Shown here: piece after piece, positions 22,418 to 34,700 of the stretch
Numbering within the stretch: position 1 is the stretch's first letter
Layout of the letters: each line of letters opens with the position of its first letter
Assembly (NCBI GenBank): GCA_036346275.1
Contig: CM070713.1
Coordinates: forward strand, 75,694,382-75,758,381
Length of the DNA: 64,000 bases
Source: Otatea glauca
Lineage: Eukaryota > Streptophyta > Magnoliopsida > Poales > Poaceae
Direction: 5' to 3'
Notes under the pieces: generated by a model
The model's input: the letters and a program-made list of their open reading frames with translations, nothing else
Database searches by the model: none
What the model was told of the DNA's origin: nothing
Translations under genes and position numbers: made by a program

Positions 22418-25400
22418 CCAATGAAGCGACAGCCGTGTGCCGTTCCAGCGGCCGGTTTCCCAGCCAGAGGAGGCCCAGCTGGCGCATCCTTTTTTTTTAA
22501 CGGGAATAACTAGCGATGATCGGATGTTCGATTACTGTTTATTTTTTTGACACGTCAATGTAATATTTTTTTCAACGTCTGAAACATTTTGTTTCAATGT
22601 CTGCAACATTTATTTTCGTACAGAAATTTTTACTATTATCGAAAGGAAAATGTTGCACGCGTAGAAAGAAAATATTGCAAGCGTATGAAAAAATGTTGCA
22701 AGCGTCCGAAAAAACGGACGTCCGAATCCAATTTATTCTGTTTTTTTATTTATTCTCCTATCGACCATAATAATTAGTCCCATGCATAATATACTAAATT
22801 ACTAATACTCCCAAAATAATTAGGAGTAACACTCCTAAACCATCGTTTAGTGCTAAAAAAAAGCTAATTTTTAAGATATATTAGGTCTGTTTGAGAGCCG
22901 TAATTTTTTTGAAAAGCTGCAATAAATAACTAATTTCTCTCAGTAATAAATTTTAAAAACAAATTCAATCAAACTTTCATTTTTAACTTTTATTAGTTAT
23001 AAAAAACTTTTAATTTATATTAAAAATTATTTAAAAACTAAACTGTTCGGAGCTTATTGGCACGTTAGAAGCTTGTCATCATCCTCTTCTATTGCCTTCT
23101 CGATTACCGCATTTAAAAAACTCATGGTTAGACTCGTCGTTAGAGAAGGCGCAGCTCCTTTTCCATCTCTCACCTTTCGCATCCAAGCTTTACATTGTGG
23201 TGGGCCCGGATTCGTCTGCTCCGGCCCACCTGTCATACGGATGCGAGGGTATCAATGTCATGATTAAAGCGACTAGAGAAGGGACCGGGACACGTAAGAC
23301 TGAAGGGAACACGGAAATGAAAGCTGATGCCGACATGGGAGCGTCCCTCACCTGCACCGCATGACCGCATCTCCTCGAAAATTTGGCTTTTTGGCACAAT
23401 GTTTTTCAAGTTTGATTCTGGTTCTAAGGAAATTGTAAATCGACTCGTCCTGACCGTAGCAGTGGCTGCGCACTTGGGGCATCATTTTCGACGGCTACTG
23501 CAAAGAAGTCAGTCTTCAGCACGCTGCTCAAGGGCTTCCTCGACACCAACCACGTAGCCGCCGTCGACGATGAAAAAGAAATATGAAAAAAATATGGTAA
23601 ATCTGGTCTCTTCTTAACGGTAACAGTAAGTAGATATCTACCGTGCTCGTACCGTAAGAGATGAAACTGATTTGTATCCATCTTTTTTTTTACTGTAGCA
23701 TATCGTGTTTTTATATTATATTACATGATTTGTTGCGCTCTTATACCGTAACAGTTGACACGTTTTGTCTCTTACTCTTCTCATAGTGGAAAGAAAGGTT
23801 TGATTATAATTTCATTCAAACACACTAAACATAAAAGAAAAAGAAAGATGCAAATAGGCGAGTTTAACCCGTGCTTCCATCGATCTCCTCTGCTCCACTG
23901 CCTTCGCTGTTGCAAGCATACGGGAGGAGATGAACGCGTGAGCCTAGCATTTCCTCAAATTTTCCCCTTCCTTTATTTACTGGTTCTTTCATACTGGTCC
24001 GTAATCTTCGCATAAATGAAACGCGTCTGAGTCGTGTTGACTTCGCCTACCACCCGGCCGTTCGGCTTCGTACACTGGGCTTGATTAGGCTTTCAGCTTC
24101 GGCTCGTATATAAAGATGGGCTGGGCCATCATAAGAGATGGCTTCAGAAAAGAAGAGAAGAGGATAGACCAGGTTTGTCTTGAAATAGAAAAAGGAAGGT
24201 AGAAAAGAAGTACACATGAAAAGAAGAAAGAAACCAAATCCAAATGTATGATAGTTTGCAGGAGCCCAACGATTTCATCGAACAAAGCTTAGATAATCCC
24301 ACTCCATAACGTTCATTGCATAACCCAGCTTGCTAAGTGGCGATGGATCAGAACGACTTACTATAACACACTAAACTGCGTACTCATCGCTGACTAAGCT
24401 GCTTGCACCGGTTGTCCTTTGCAGGAAATTGTGTTTTACCCCAAATCTCAAAAGAAAAAAAAAGGAAAGGCCAACTGGGCTGGCCCCGCCCAAGTGGTTG
24501 AACCAGCCCAGCACGGCTAGCAACTGAGGCTAAAGCACCCGAGTAGTGCCCTACCCCCAGTCGGACGAGCTTATGAGCCAAGGGGAACGGGTCAAGGCGG
24601 TGGCAACGGCGACTGAGTCCCCCCGGCTCGACCGCCCCGCGCATGGCGTCGGTGGGTGCCATCCTTGGGTTCGGCTCCTCCTCCCGAGCTCTATTTATTC
24701 ACGAGGTTCGTGTTCTTCTAGAGAGAGAAGAACTCGAAAAAAATTCCCCATTTTGGCCGGTTGATAATCCACTGCCTTTTGTGTTCTTGGGCAAGTTTTT
24801 CGTCCACTTGAAGCCCTCTTGTGTACTCCATCCTTGATCCGAACCCAAACTACTAGTGGATGCCACTTTTGTGAGTAACCCAAATTGATTGGGAAGAGGA
24901 TTGAGTATTGGCCAAAAACTTGAGGTGCTTAGTGGATGTGAGAAGCACTTAGTGCTCTTGGTGATCGTCCTCGGGCTTGCTGGTTACAGCTGCTTGTTCG
25001 ACTCTTTGTGGTGGTGACTTGGTTCGGAGTTTGGCCGTGTGTGGAGTAGGTTCTTAGGAGCCTGCTGTTCTTATTCGGCAAATTCATACCCTTTAGCTGG
25101 GCTGTTCATTATGTGGCTTTGTATCTCCGAAACAGTCGTCGATATAACTATGACATTGTAGCGGCGATATCATTTCCTGAGACATCGTTCTAGACGAGCC
25201 TAGCCGGTTACACTGACTTTTCAATTGTGTTTTGTGAGTATATTCTCTGTTATGTCTTTCATTCTGTATATAATTTGTGTAAATGGGCTAGATAATTTAT
25301 TTGCCTTGGAGGCCTTGCATGTGAGGAGGCATTTGTTCAATGAGGAGTTGGACTGCTTAGACTATTTGTGACAACGTTGATTCAAATTCTATAGTTTGCA

Positions 25401-26160
25401 ATACTTAATTAGATCAACTGCTATCTACTGTTCAGTACTACTAGATATGTGTTCGTGCTCTTTTGCTCACTGTCCTACTGGATACTAGACTGTCTTAAGT
25501 TCAGTACATGATTTTGTGAACTGTTTAACTTTCAATCTGGTTCTGGCAGCCTCGGTTTACATGCTTTTGTAGGCTGTTTTGTTGTAGGTTTAGTAAGTAT
25601 TCTTGAGCAGTGATTCTCTTATTTATATCTTGGTCATTAGATACTCAATTGATTAGTTTTCTTAATCTATCAAGTATTGAATCTGTTTTTAGAGGTAAGG
25701 TTGTCACAAATCAGTCTAATATCTTGTCTCTAGTGGCGATGAGACCTTTTTAAGACAGCCCAACATCTGAGAACACTTTAAATTCAACTTGAGACTTATT
25801 GCTAGTTGTATGTCTGAATTAATGTTTATTGTCATGCATATAATTAACTACTTGATTATGAGTATATTTACTTTGATGTTGCCAAGTAAAATGTTTCGGT
25901 ATATTTGCATATGCTCGTATGACAATTTTGATCCATTGTTATTCTTTATGCTTGGGATTAAAGTCTTGATAAATTTGCTAATACCACAATATTTACAACA
26001 TGTCCAGGTTAGCATGGAGGGGTGACAAGTAGTGAGACTCTAGTACAGTCCAATCACTTTTAAGCACCAGTCATGTTTTTCTAAATAAGCTCTTAGTCGT
26101 GGTTAGTCCAGTCTCCCAGAATTTCATGGGGGCGCTACTGCATACAATAACCCAATTAGA
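22418..26160. other. long gene-poor stretch, no coding feature supported
   Basis: The stretch 22560-22730 carries GAAAATGTTGCAAGCGT-type direct repeats (about three) typical of degraded grass transposons. The segment 24228-24420 is a diverged duplicate of 28197-28600. A TATTTATT plus CT-rich patch near 24690 could be an old LTR promoter. From 25000 to 26160 the DNA is T-rich without frames. Confidence 0.4.
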
Positions 26161-26168
26161 CTTCACAC

Positions 26169-27046
26169 CAGGGTTAAAAAATATATATATCAAAAATTCG
26201 ATTTTCAAAATATTTTTATTTTCAAAAATCGAAAAAAAATCGGTAGAAATCAAAGAAGTTTGAATTCAACGGTCAAACAACGGCGTAAAAAAAAAACTAA
26301 AACTGAGTGATTTTCACTGATTTTTATTTTCGATTTTAGAGCAATTTTATTCAATTTTTGGCACACCAAAGAAAAATTTTCAAAAATAATCAAAATTTTG
26401 AGAAAAAACCAATTAATATATAGAACATGTTAGAGAAATTTATACAATTTTTAAATCATTTAGTGCTTCTAAAAATTTAAAAACAGCAATTAATGAAAAG
26501 GAATAGAGATATTGTCAGATTTTTATAAAAATTTATATGGTTGATTATGCTCTTAAATTTTAATTGTGTCATAAAGAGTTCACAAGATCATATATTAAAT
26601 TTTTCAGAAATACTAGACTTTATTTATTGCCCCTAGAAAATAAAAAACATAAGAGCATATTCAAGACAATAGCACTGTTAGAATTTAAAAAAATACACAA
26701 ATCTGCTTATCATCTGAAAATTTTACAAAATCATTAGCATTGCCTCTAGATCTCACAGAAAAATTTGCAAAAATACTATAATTCATTCAGTGCCCCTAGA
26801 GAATAAAAAACGAAAGAATATATAAAAAGTCAGTAGCACTGTCAGAATTAAATAAAATATACACAGGTCTGATAATGATTTGAAAATTTTATAGCATCAT
26901 TAGCATTTCCTCATGACTTCACACAAAAAAATTCAACACATTTTTATAAATTTTTTAAATTTTAATTCGAATTCTATCGATTTACCAAGCAGTTTCAGAT
27001 CGATACAATCGATTTTCGCAATTTACGTTGATTTTGTGAGCCCTTG
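26169..27046. mobile_element. non-autonomous CAGGG-type hAT-like element, perfect 8-bp target duplication
   Basis: The element begins CAGGGTTAAAAAATA and ends GAGCCCTTG. It is flanked by identical CTTCACAC at 26161-26168 and 27047-27054. It has no coding capacity. The interior holds about three degenerate direct repeats of roughly 180 bp, marked by GTAGCACTGTCAGAATT, TGAAAATTTTA and GTGCCCCTAGA. An intact duplication suggests a relatively recent insertion. Confidence 0.85.
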
Positions 27047-27059
27047 CTTCACACTACCG

Positions 27060-27320
27060 ACACTAGCTAGCCGTTCTTCAGCAGCATCGAGGCATCGAGC
27101 CAGGTTAGCAGGGTGACGGCGCAAAGGCCCACTTGCATCAGGCCCATCACGAGCCGCGACGGCCTGGATGAGGTGCACTCCATGACGTGCCGCGACGGCC
27201 TGGACGGGGAAGTAGAGGCCGCCCCACTGCCACGCGGTGTGTCCGATCAGCACGAGCGCGAGCGGGTCGATGGCCCGGCGGCAGCGCCTCCTCTGCCAGC
27301 AGCTGGATCGCGACGGTCAC
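27060..27320 (-). pseudogene. fragment of an unrecognised gene, copy 1
   Basis: Read on the minus strand, the GC-rich block gives ESVTVAIQLLAEEA, then in shifted frames LALVLIGHTAWQWGGLYF and RLVMGLMQVGLCAVTLL. The hydrophobic runs hint at a membrane protein, but the frame is broken by indels and an internal 30-bp-scale duplication (GCCGCGACGGCCTGGA twice). I do not recognise the family. A diverged second copy is at 28680-28835. Confidence 0.35.
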
Positions 27321-28196
27321 CGACTCACCGTAAGTCCGAAACTCTCGAAAAGGAAGACGCGGGAGAGGTCCTCCTCCTTGTGATCGGCGTGTGTCAGCGC
27401 TGCGCGCGGCTGATGACCCCAGTGCACCAGGCAACAGATCTAACATGCAATTGAAGCGAGAGGCATTCAACTATTTTAATTCAGCATGCAGCACTAGCTA
27501 GCTAGGTAAATACTCTAGATTAATTAGCGAGGAGGAGGAGGAGGAATCAAGGAACGCTTGAACAATTGAGGATGGGAGCACCTCCGCGTAGGGTGCGTGG
27601 CCGCATTCTTTGTGTTTGATGCCAGTCCGCGGCGGTCGGCGCAACGATGCACCCGCAGGCGAGGACACCGCTCTACACACCGACGCCACCGTAACCTTCG
27701 TCTGCGCTGCATCCCAGCAGAAAGATTGAAATGACAGGGAGATCATATCATCGTGTAGGACCGAGAGGCCGATTAAAAGGGGTTGAATATGCGCCTTACC
27801 AACAAACGTCTCTTGCATTCTTTTTAAGAAAACCATGGTTTTTACACTCTAATGGCTAGAAGGAGCTATAAAGAATAGAGCTTAACCACTCAGAGAGGTT
27901 ACTCAGCGGTAGCACAGTACTCTTCTATTTTTTTAAAGTAAAAAAAAACAATGATATAGCTTCCATATAGCTAATCTAGATAGTTTAAAATATATCAGTG
28001 CTTAATTTTTTGATAGCACGGATTCTAGGACGAGTATAAAAGATCGGAGGGAGCAGTTTCTCTATGTTTTGCGCCCGTTAATTCAATGTGTCTACACACC
28101 GAAATAGGAGTAGAACCAGCTCCATGACCATGAAGAAGACCAGACCGGAGACAGCGCATTAAGCAAGCTAGACAAGAAATGCATGTGAAAGACAAA

Positions 28197-28835
28197 ATAA
28201 ATCGAAGTCCATACAGTTTGCAAGTAGAGTCCAACGATTCATCAAACAAAGCTTAAATAATCCCACTTCATGCATGATGTTCATTAGTATATAATTAACC
28301 TACACATCACAATACACTACTACAGGAATATACATCACAATCGATTCTTTTTCGTCATCACAGCCAATTTTCGTAGCGATACAAAGTCATTACACAATGA
28401 TAAGGAGACGTTATCACAGTCGGTTTTCATTCGATGGTGATAAATTATCATCACAATCGATTCTAAGATCTCCGGTGCACATCACAATCGATTCTAGCTC
28501 ACAACCGATTGTAATGTGTATCGAAAACAGCAGATTACACACAGTATGCACCGACTAAACTAATTATTCATCGCTGATTAGACTGCATCCACTAATTACA
28601 AAATCTGATCTCCCGCAACAACCCAACTTCGCACTTATTACTTTAATTAGCGAGGTCTTCATCCCTGAAGCAGTCTCTCAGGGTGACAGCGCAAATAGCC
28701 GCTTGCATCGCGGCGAGCCGGCGACCACGACGAGGATGATGGCCCTGACGGCCTGGAAGAGGAAGCCTTCACCGGCCGCAGTGCCACGCGGTGTCGCCGA
28801 TCAGCAAGATCGCGGACAGATACTCAGTGAGCTAC
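28197..28835 (-). pseudogene. fragment of the same unrecognised gene, copy 2, with flanking duplication
   Basis: 28680-28835 aligns with 27060-27260 (AGGGTGACAGCGCAAA versus AGGGTGACGGCGCAAA; TGCCACGCGGTGT in both). On the minus strand it encodes ILLIGDTAWHCG, matching VLIGHTAWQWG of copy 1. The adjacent 28197-28600 matches 24228-24420 (ATCAAACAAAGCTTAAATAATCC-type text). The two copies are pieces of one tandem duplication, now separated in copy 1 by 2.6 kb including the hAT element. Function unknown. Confidence 0.4.
28315..28525. mobile_element. CACTA-type transposon end with subterminal repeats
   Basis: Starts CACTACTACAGGAATA, the classical CACTA terminal style, followed by at least four copies of ATCACAATCGATTCT-like subterminal repeats in about 200 bp. 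No inverted right terminus is found, so it is a fragment or very short derivative sitting inside duplicated copy 2. Confidence 0.6.
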
Positions 28836-29107
28836 TTGCCTCGGCTGCTGTACTATCTACGTACACAATCAGGATGGGTCGATCGGCGGGTAAACCTCTC
28901 TCTCTCTCTCTGTTGCGAGTGCGCGATTCACGCGGGAATAGGAACAGCACTACCTCCACGGCAAAGATCTGACCGTGCAGTAACTTGTACAAGTTTTTCC
29001 TTTTTGAGAGAGAGGAGAGTAATTTGGTATCAGTAAAAAATTAGATTTTTTTAACTCTCTGATTTATATTAATTACTTGGATAAAGGACATGCATACCCA
29101 ACTTTCA

Positions 29108-29355
29108 CTCCGTCCGGTCACGAATACACGTTGCTTTGAGATGTATATAGTCAAACTTTTCATAATTTTGGTTATCTATATCTTTTTAAATATTTAGATT
29201 AGATATATGAAAATCATACGTATTGATTTTTTTGAAAAGTACTTTTTATAATAATATGATTTTATAAATATATTACAATATAAATTAGTGATTAATTTTG
29301 TATCTTGGGGATCTCGTCGATGTTCAGCACAACACATATTTGTGACTGGAGGGAG
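29108..29355. mobile_element. Stowaway-like MITE (248 bp)
   Basis: Terminal CTCCGTCCGGTCACGAATAC and GTGACTGGAGGGAG are inverted. The body shares ATATCTTTTTAAATATTTAG and TATTACAAT with the MITE at 36032. The TA target duplication is eroded (CA/TG). Confidence 0.75.
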
Positions 29356-29723
29356 TGCATTGAAGATTCTAGATAAACTAAGTCGATGAACATGTAGAGT
29401 TATATACTTTGCATCTTTCAACAGTGTCATGATTGTTGGCAATCATGGTAGTGGGAAGGAGCAATCAAAAGAAAATCAGAGGGGTAAATCCGGTGTTGAT
29501 CTCTGATGTATATGTCATCACCATCGGTCAAGTAAGTCGGTCTGATAAGACCATCGTGAGTAAAGAAAATTCAACATAGTTTAGAATGTTCGTTTCTAAC
29601 TGGATCCATGTGGATTAATCAAAAATTTATACTAAAATCCTGATCCATTCAAATAGATCCCAACCATAAATAGGTTTCCAAACAAGTCCTAGCAGTTCAA
29701 CTTTCCTCACCCACTCGAAGGCC

Positions 29724-30393
29724 GAATTTTTTTTTCTTTAATATTTTCTTTAATCTTTTTTTCAAAACTATGCGTCGAGGCAAAAAAATTACAAAATTGG
29801 GCGCCGGTCGCCCGTATATGGGGCGATTGCCTCACATACGGGCGATTAGTACTACTTTAAACGCGCGATTTTTCCTTTGTCTGCAGTTAATTTCTAAAAA
29901 AAATCATAACTTTTTCATATGATGTCAGATGGAGATAAACTTTATATGAAAATTATAGCTCTCGACGGGATCTACAACTTTTGTATACAAACTTTTTCAA
30001 TTTGAGTCCATTTAGATAGTAAAAAATGGATAGAACGTTTAGATCTAAAACGGATCTATTTTTAGATCTGAACATTATATCCCGTTTTTGGCTATCTAAA
30101 TGGACTCAAATTGAAAAAGTTTGTATACAAAAGTTGTAGATCCCGTCGAGAGCTACAATTTTCATATAAAGTTTATCTCCATCCGACATCATATGAAAAA
30201 GTTATGATTTTTTGAAATTAACCGCATGACAGTAAAATCACGCGTCTAAAGCGAAGATTAATCGCCAGATGTGGGCGATCGCCAGATATGAGGCGATCGC
30301 CTATATCTGGTGACGGGCCCAATTTTGTAAATTTTTTTGCCCCGACGCTTAGTTTTGAAAAAAAATTAAAAATATATTAAAGGAAAAAAATTC
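29724..30393. mobile_element. 670-bp near-perfect foldback element, Mutator-like termini
   Basis: The whole element is an inverted repeat. It starts GAATTTTTTTTTCTTTAAT and its complement ends the element. Inner arms 29903-30019 and 30092-30208 match almost base for base. The loop is only about 70 bp. Flanks CTCGAAGGCC (29714-29723) and CTCGAATGCC (30394-30403) form a 10-bp duplication with one change. The outer 100 bp (TTTTTTTCAAAACTATGCGTC, ACAAAATTGGGC) match the TIRs of the 8.16-kb MULE at 41699, and both carry GGCGATCGCC-type palindromes (two exact copies here at 30274 and 30292). It has no coding capacity. A transcript would fold into a long hairpin. Confidence 0.9.
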
Positions 30394-30403
30394 CTCGAAT
30401 GCC

Positions 30404-31740
30404 GAAGCTAGCTAGCGAGAAAGCCGGAGAAGAGGAGAGAGAGGCCGCTAGCGGATTGACCAAGTTGTGCGTGTAATTGGTCTGGGGTTACACGCACGCA
30501 CACCTACATACGGCCCTCGTGAGAGTTTGGGTTTTCAGCGTAGGCCCATCGAACTGGTGCGATGGCCTGTGACAACAGCTGCAAACGATCGAGCACGTTT
30601 CAATTCAACAAGCTGCAATCTTCATCAGCGAGGGCCGGCGAGTACATGAAGACGAGCTTCTCGGCGACCGGGCCCCGGGAAGAGCAGCAACGCTCTAGCT
30701 GCCTCTGTCGCCGACGACCTGCGAGCGGTGCCCCCGCGCTGGTGCAGCGATGGTGCATGGCTCTGCCCACGAGCAGCGGCATCTCCCGGTGCTCTCGCGC
30801 ATCCCCACCGGCGGCGGGCAGCACGCGCGCCAGGATGTAATCCGTCCCTGCCTGGAGGACGCAATTCCACGTCAACGTGCAACGTTTTCTCCTGCTCCCA
30901 TGCCAGCATTGAAGAAAGGAATCTCCAAGTATAGACGTACCGCACTCGGTGATCAATCGACCACCGCGAGTCTCTGTGACCACACGACCAAGACCACGCA
31001 AGTTAAACCAGCTTACTCCTCGCCTCACAAGAACTCTGACGTCGCCGGCGGTGGCGATGACGACACACGGCCAGACGGGGTATGCGGCGAGGCTGGAGGC
31101 GAGCTCCCACTACGGGGAGGATGCATGCAGGCACGCATGGCACGATGCGGCCAGCATGCAGTAAGGCGGCGCGGCGTCACCAGCAGGAAGCGAGGAATAA
31201 TGTGCATGTGCGCCGGAGGGGGAGGCCGGGCAGCCTCGCAGGGACGAGGAGGGCATGGGTGTACACCATCCTCTCCGCCGGCAACAGATCGTTCGGACAT
31301 TCAGAAAAATACGTCTCGACACTCGACATTCCGAAAGATTGTGTCTGCTTTGTTGTCACAGGAAACATTAGAAACTAGAAACCGGGTTCCACGTTCCATA
31401 TATACATCACAAGCATTACATCTCAAGTGGTCCAGCCTCCCAGCCTACACTGTACTATTGCAGCATATAAGAAGCAAAAATGCGTGCTATGGAATATTGG
31501 AATTAGAGTGGCTAATTGCAGATGCCATTATTATTTAATCTAGTATTACAACCTTGTAAGCAACGTACTAGTCTTACATGCACGCAAGCAAATGTGAGTT
31601 TGCTGTACTGACAAAAAAAAATATTTATCATGTCCAAATTACACAGTACCGGATACACCACCCTGAATGAGAACTCAAGCTGGAAAGACCCAAAAATCCA
31701 GCATAGTGTAGAAGGAATTAATCGCAATAGCTTGGCCTGG
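30404..31740. other. GC-rich gene-fragment region downstream of AAT, unrecognised
   Basis: Minus-strand frames at 30600-31170 read KLVFMYSPALADEDCSLLN, then VSWFNLRGLGRVV and LAAYPVWPCVVIATAGDV, which look like pieces of exons, but they are interrupted and I cannot identify a family. The plus-strand frame 30750-31538 has no domain. The region may be a third, more decayed member of the 27-28 kb fragments. Confidence 0.35.
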
Positions 31741-31748
31741 ATTCTTAT

Positions 31749-34700
31749 CTAGCTGACGTTATGGAACGAATCGATGATGGCGTCTGCAAGATAATCGCAT
31801 TTCGCGAGGGACAACCCAGCCAACGAAATTCTCCCATCCTTGGTCATGTATACGTGCCATTTATCGGTCATATTATCACTCTGCAAACACAATAAATGAA
31901 ACTAAGAACATGCTGCGGTGCAGTATATCAGTATATTTTGCCAATATGGTATTTGCACACACATTGGATGGAGAAATCGCTAATGAGTAAAATTTAGTGT
32001 GCCATCTGTGAAGAATTAGAGTATGTCACCTGGGTTTTGTTCAAGCCCGTGTAGGAGAACATGCCTATCTGCCTCAGAATGAAAGACCAGTCCTTGCCAC
32101 TCTTGTCCTTCGCAGACAACCTGTCATAAAGCTTCTGCCTCACATCCTTGATCCGCCCTGCCATTTGTTCCATCTCCTGTTTCCATTCACCAAACATGGT
32201 TGGGTCTCCAACAACGTTAGCAACTATCCTAGCACCGTGAATAGGGGGGTTCGAGTACATGGGCCGTGCCAATCGTTTCAGCTGACTCTTCACCCTGAAA
32301 TGAATAGGATGCCAGACGAAACTAAGCTTCAGATGCCATAACAAATAAGAAGATAATTCCCTACAGATTCTTACAAATCAAGCAACTATTGGAAACATTG
32401 GTTGCTACTCATTGTTCGTAACTATGAAGCAGAAATAGTTACAAAACGAATCGCTATAATGCTTGCTTAAGCAGAATTATTACTGTGCTATTGTGGGGGC
32501 CTAAGGTGCAAAAAAAAAAGCACCTGCTGCAACTGGATGAAAAGGAAAAAAAAAATAGAGTAGGCAGGCAATAATTTAGAACAAAATATTACCTATCTGC
32601 AACTTCTGGTGCTGAGCAGACAACATTTATTGCTCCAATTCTTTCTGCATATAGACCAAGATTCTTGCTGTAAGATTGTGCAACAAACACTTCCAGGCCA
32701 CGCTCAACAAAAAGCCTGACAGAAAATGCATCTTCATCAAGGCTTCCACTGGCAAAACCCTATAAAAAGAAAATTTACCAGTCAGCAAGAGATGAATTAT
32801 GATAAACAGATAGGAAATACTCAAATGAAAACAATTTACCTGATATGCAACATCGAAGAAAGGCATATGGTTTTTCTCTTGAATAACATCTGCAATTTTC
32901 TCCCACTGTTCAGGAGTTGGATCTATTCCAGTTGGGTTGTGAGCGCAACCATGAAGCAGAACAAAAGATCCATCTGGGGCAGCCTATTGTGCAAAGTGTG
33001 AACACACGAACTAATATAATAAACAAATAGTCGGTGCATAACAAATTACAATTCTAAAAAATAAGTATGACATGTGGTACTGTAGCAGCACGTAGTTTTG
33101 AGTTACTTTTTAGGGGTAAGTCAAGATATCCCTATAAAAGGGATAACATCATAGTTACCAGATTTGCGGTTCGCAATTCGCTACTTAGAAAAGGTAATGT
33201 CAGCAACCACAGAAATTTCTACAGCTATCACAGAAAACAAGTTAAAAAGGAAAAGAAGATGGCCATGAACATCCCCTGGCCCAGCCCAACAACACTACCT
33301 TACCCAACCTGCCTCCTTACTTGCCCTAAAATCCAGCCACCTTTCCAACTCCTCACACACAGCCGCCTGCCTCCTCCTCGACGACCATGATGCGTCGGCG
33401 ACAACGACCTAGTGGTGGCAGCAACGGAAACTACGACCTAGCGGCTACGACTATCTAGCGGCAGTGGCAACTATCCAGCGGCCACGGGGACGAAGGTGCC
33501 AGCTCCCCGTCCTGGTCTAACTTGGGTTCGCTACCCCCCAACGAACCATGCACGTACCGGTAGCGAATCAGATCGCCGGCGAACCGCGAATAAGATTGCG
33601 CGATCTGATTCACGGGTCGCCAGGGTGTGCCGCGAATCCGGTAACTATGGATAGCATTGTATCTTCTTTAATGAAGCAAAGCTGAATTAATCAAAGTCTC
33701 CTAATCCCTAGGGGTGCTAGACTGGCCCAAAATAGCACATATGCTGGATCAATTTGGATCTATTATTTTTCGGACCAGATTTGGGCTGGATTGGACCAGG
33801 TTGTGGGCCTCACTTTTTGTATTAGGAAGATGGTGATGAGTCCATCTGTTTGTTTGCTCTGGAGTTTGTGAGTCGCGCAACATGACGAGCAGGGGCCTTT
33901 TCCTCCGCCGGCGCGCATGGAGTAGCGCTCCTTTCCTCTCTCCTCCCTCTTGACTTGCCCCCTGAGTCTCTGATCTGCCCGCAAATGCAGCGTGTTGTCA
34001 GGCTGATCTGCATCAACGCCATCCCCGACAGGTGTGACCGTCCTTCTCACCATACAGCGCCGCTGCAAAGCTCCTCCGTGCCGCCATAGCCTTCATCGCC
34101 AGCAAGCCACCACAAGACGCCTGAGTCTAAGCCGACGCCACTTGGAGGACCACCAGGATCCCCTACTACTCAAGCACTAGTCAATTTGATCGGATCCCCT
34201 ATTCAACCACTACAAACTTTTTATCAATGCCAAGCACCACCACCTACTCTGCCTAGCTTGGGAATCTCCAGGCACGCGTTGTAGCTCGCCGTCACCGTAA
34301 GACCTAAACTTCGCCTGTTTCAGCTCACCGCCACTCCCCTTCAATGTGCCTCCTGAGCCCAACCGCGGAGCCACGACGCCCCGAGATGGAGAGCATTTAA
34401 GCAACAGGAGCAACTGTTGTTAGCTTGTCTGGAGCAAGGCCCGGGCCTTCATTTGGGCTTGGATTAGATCTAGGCCTCTTTTTTGGGCTTGGATTGGATT
34501 GGATAAGTGAAATGAAATTTTAGGCTTGGACCAGGCTTGTGTTGGGCTTCGGCCCATTAGCACCTCTACTAGTCCCTAAAGTCCTATTGTGGTCCCATGA
34601 CCGGCTATTCTAGATCTATTCCTCTTCCATTCGGCGTCATCCTTCACGTAGCTCCATTTTCACCTATCTTAGCACATAACAAAGCGATTGTTCATTTCCA

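Noticed and set aside
30750..31538. 262-codon plus-strand frame
   Set aside because: No domain, GC-driven composition, and it overlaps more convincing though decayed minus-strand exon-like pieces.
33150..34568. Frames at 33067-33390 and 33763-34068 as genes within the AAT intron
   Set aside because: They fall inside or straddle two non-autonomous TIR elements and have no domains.
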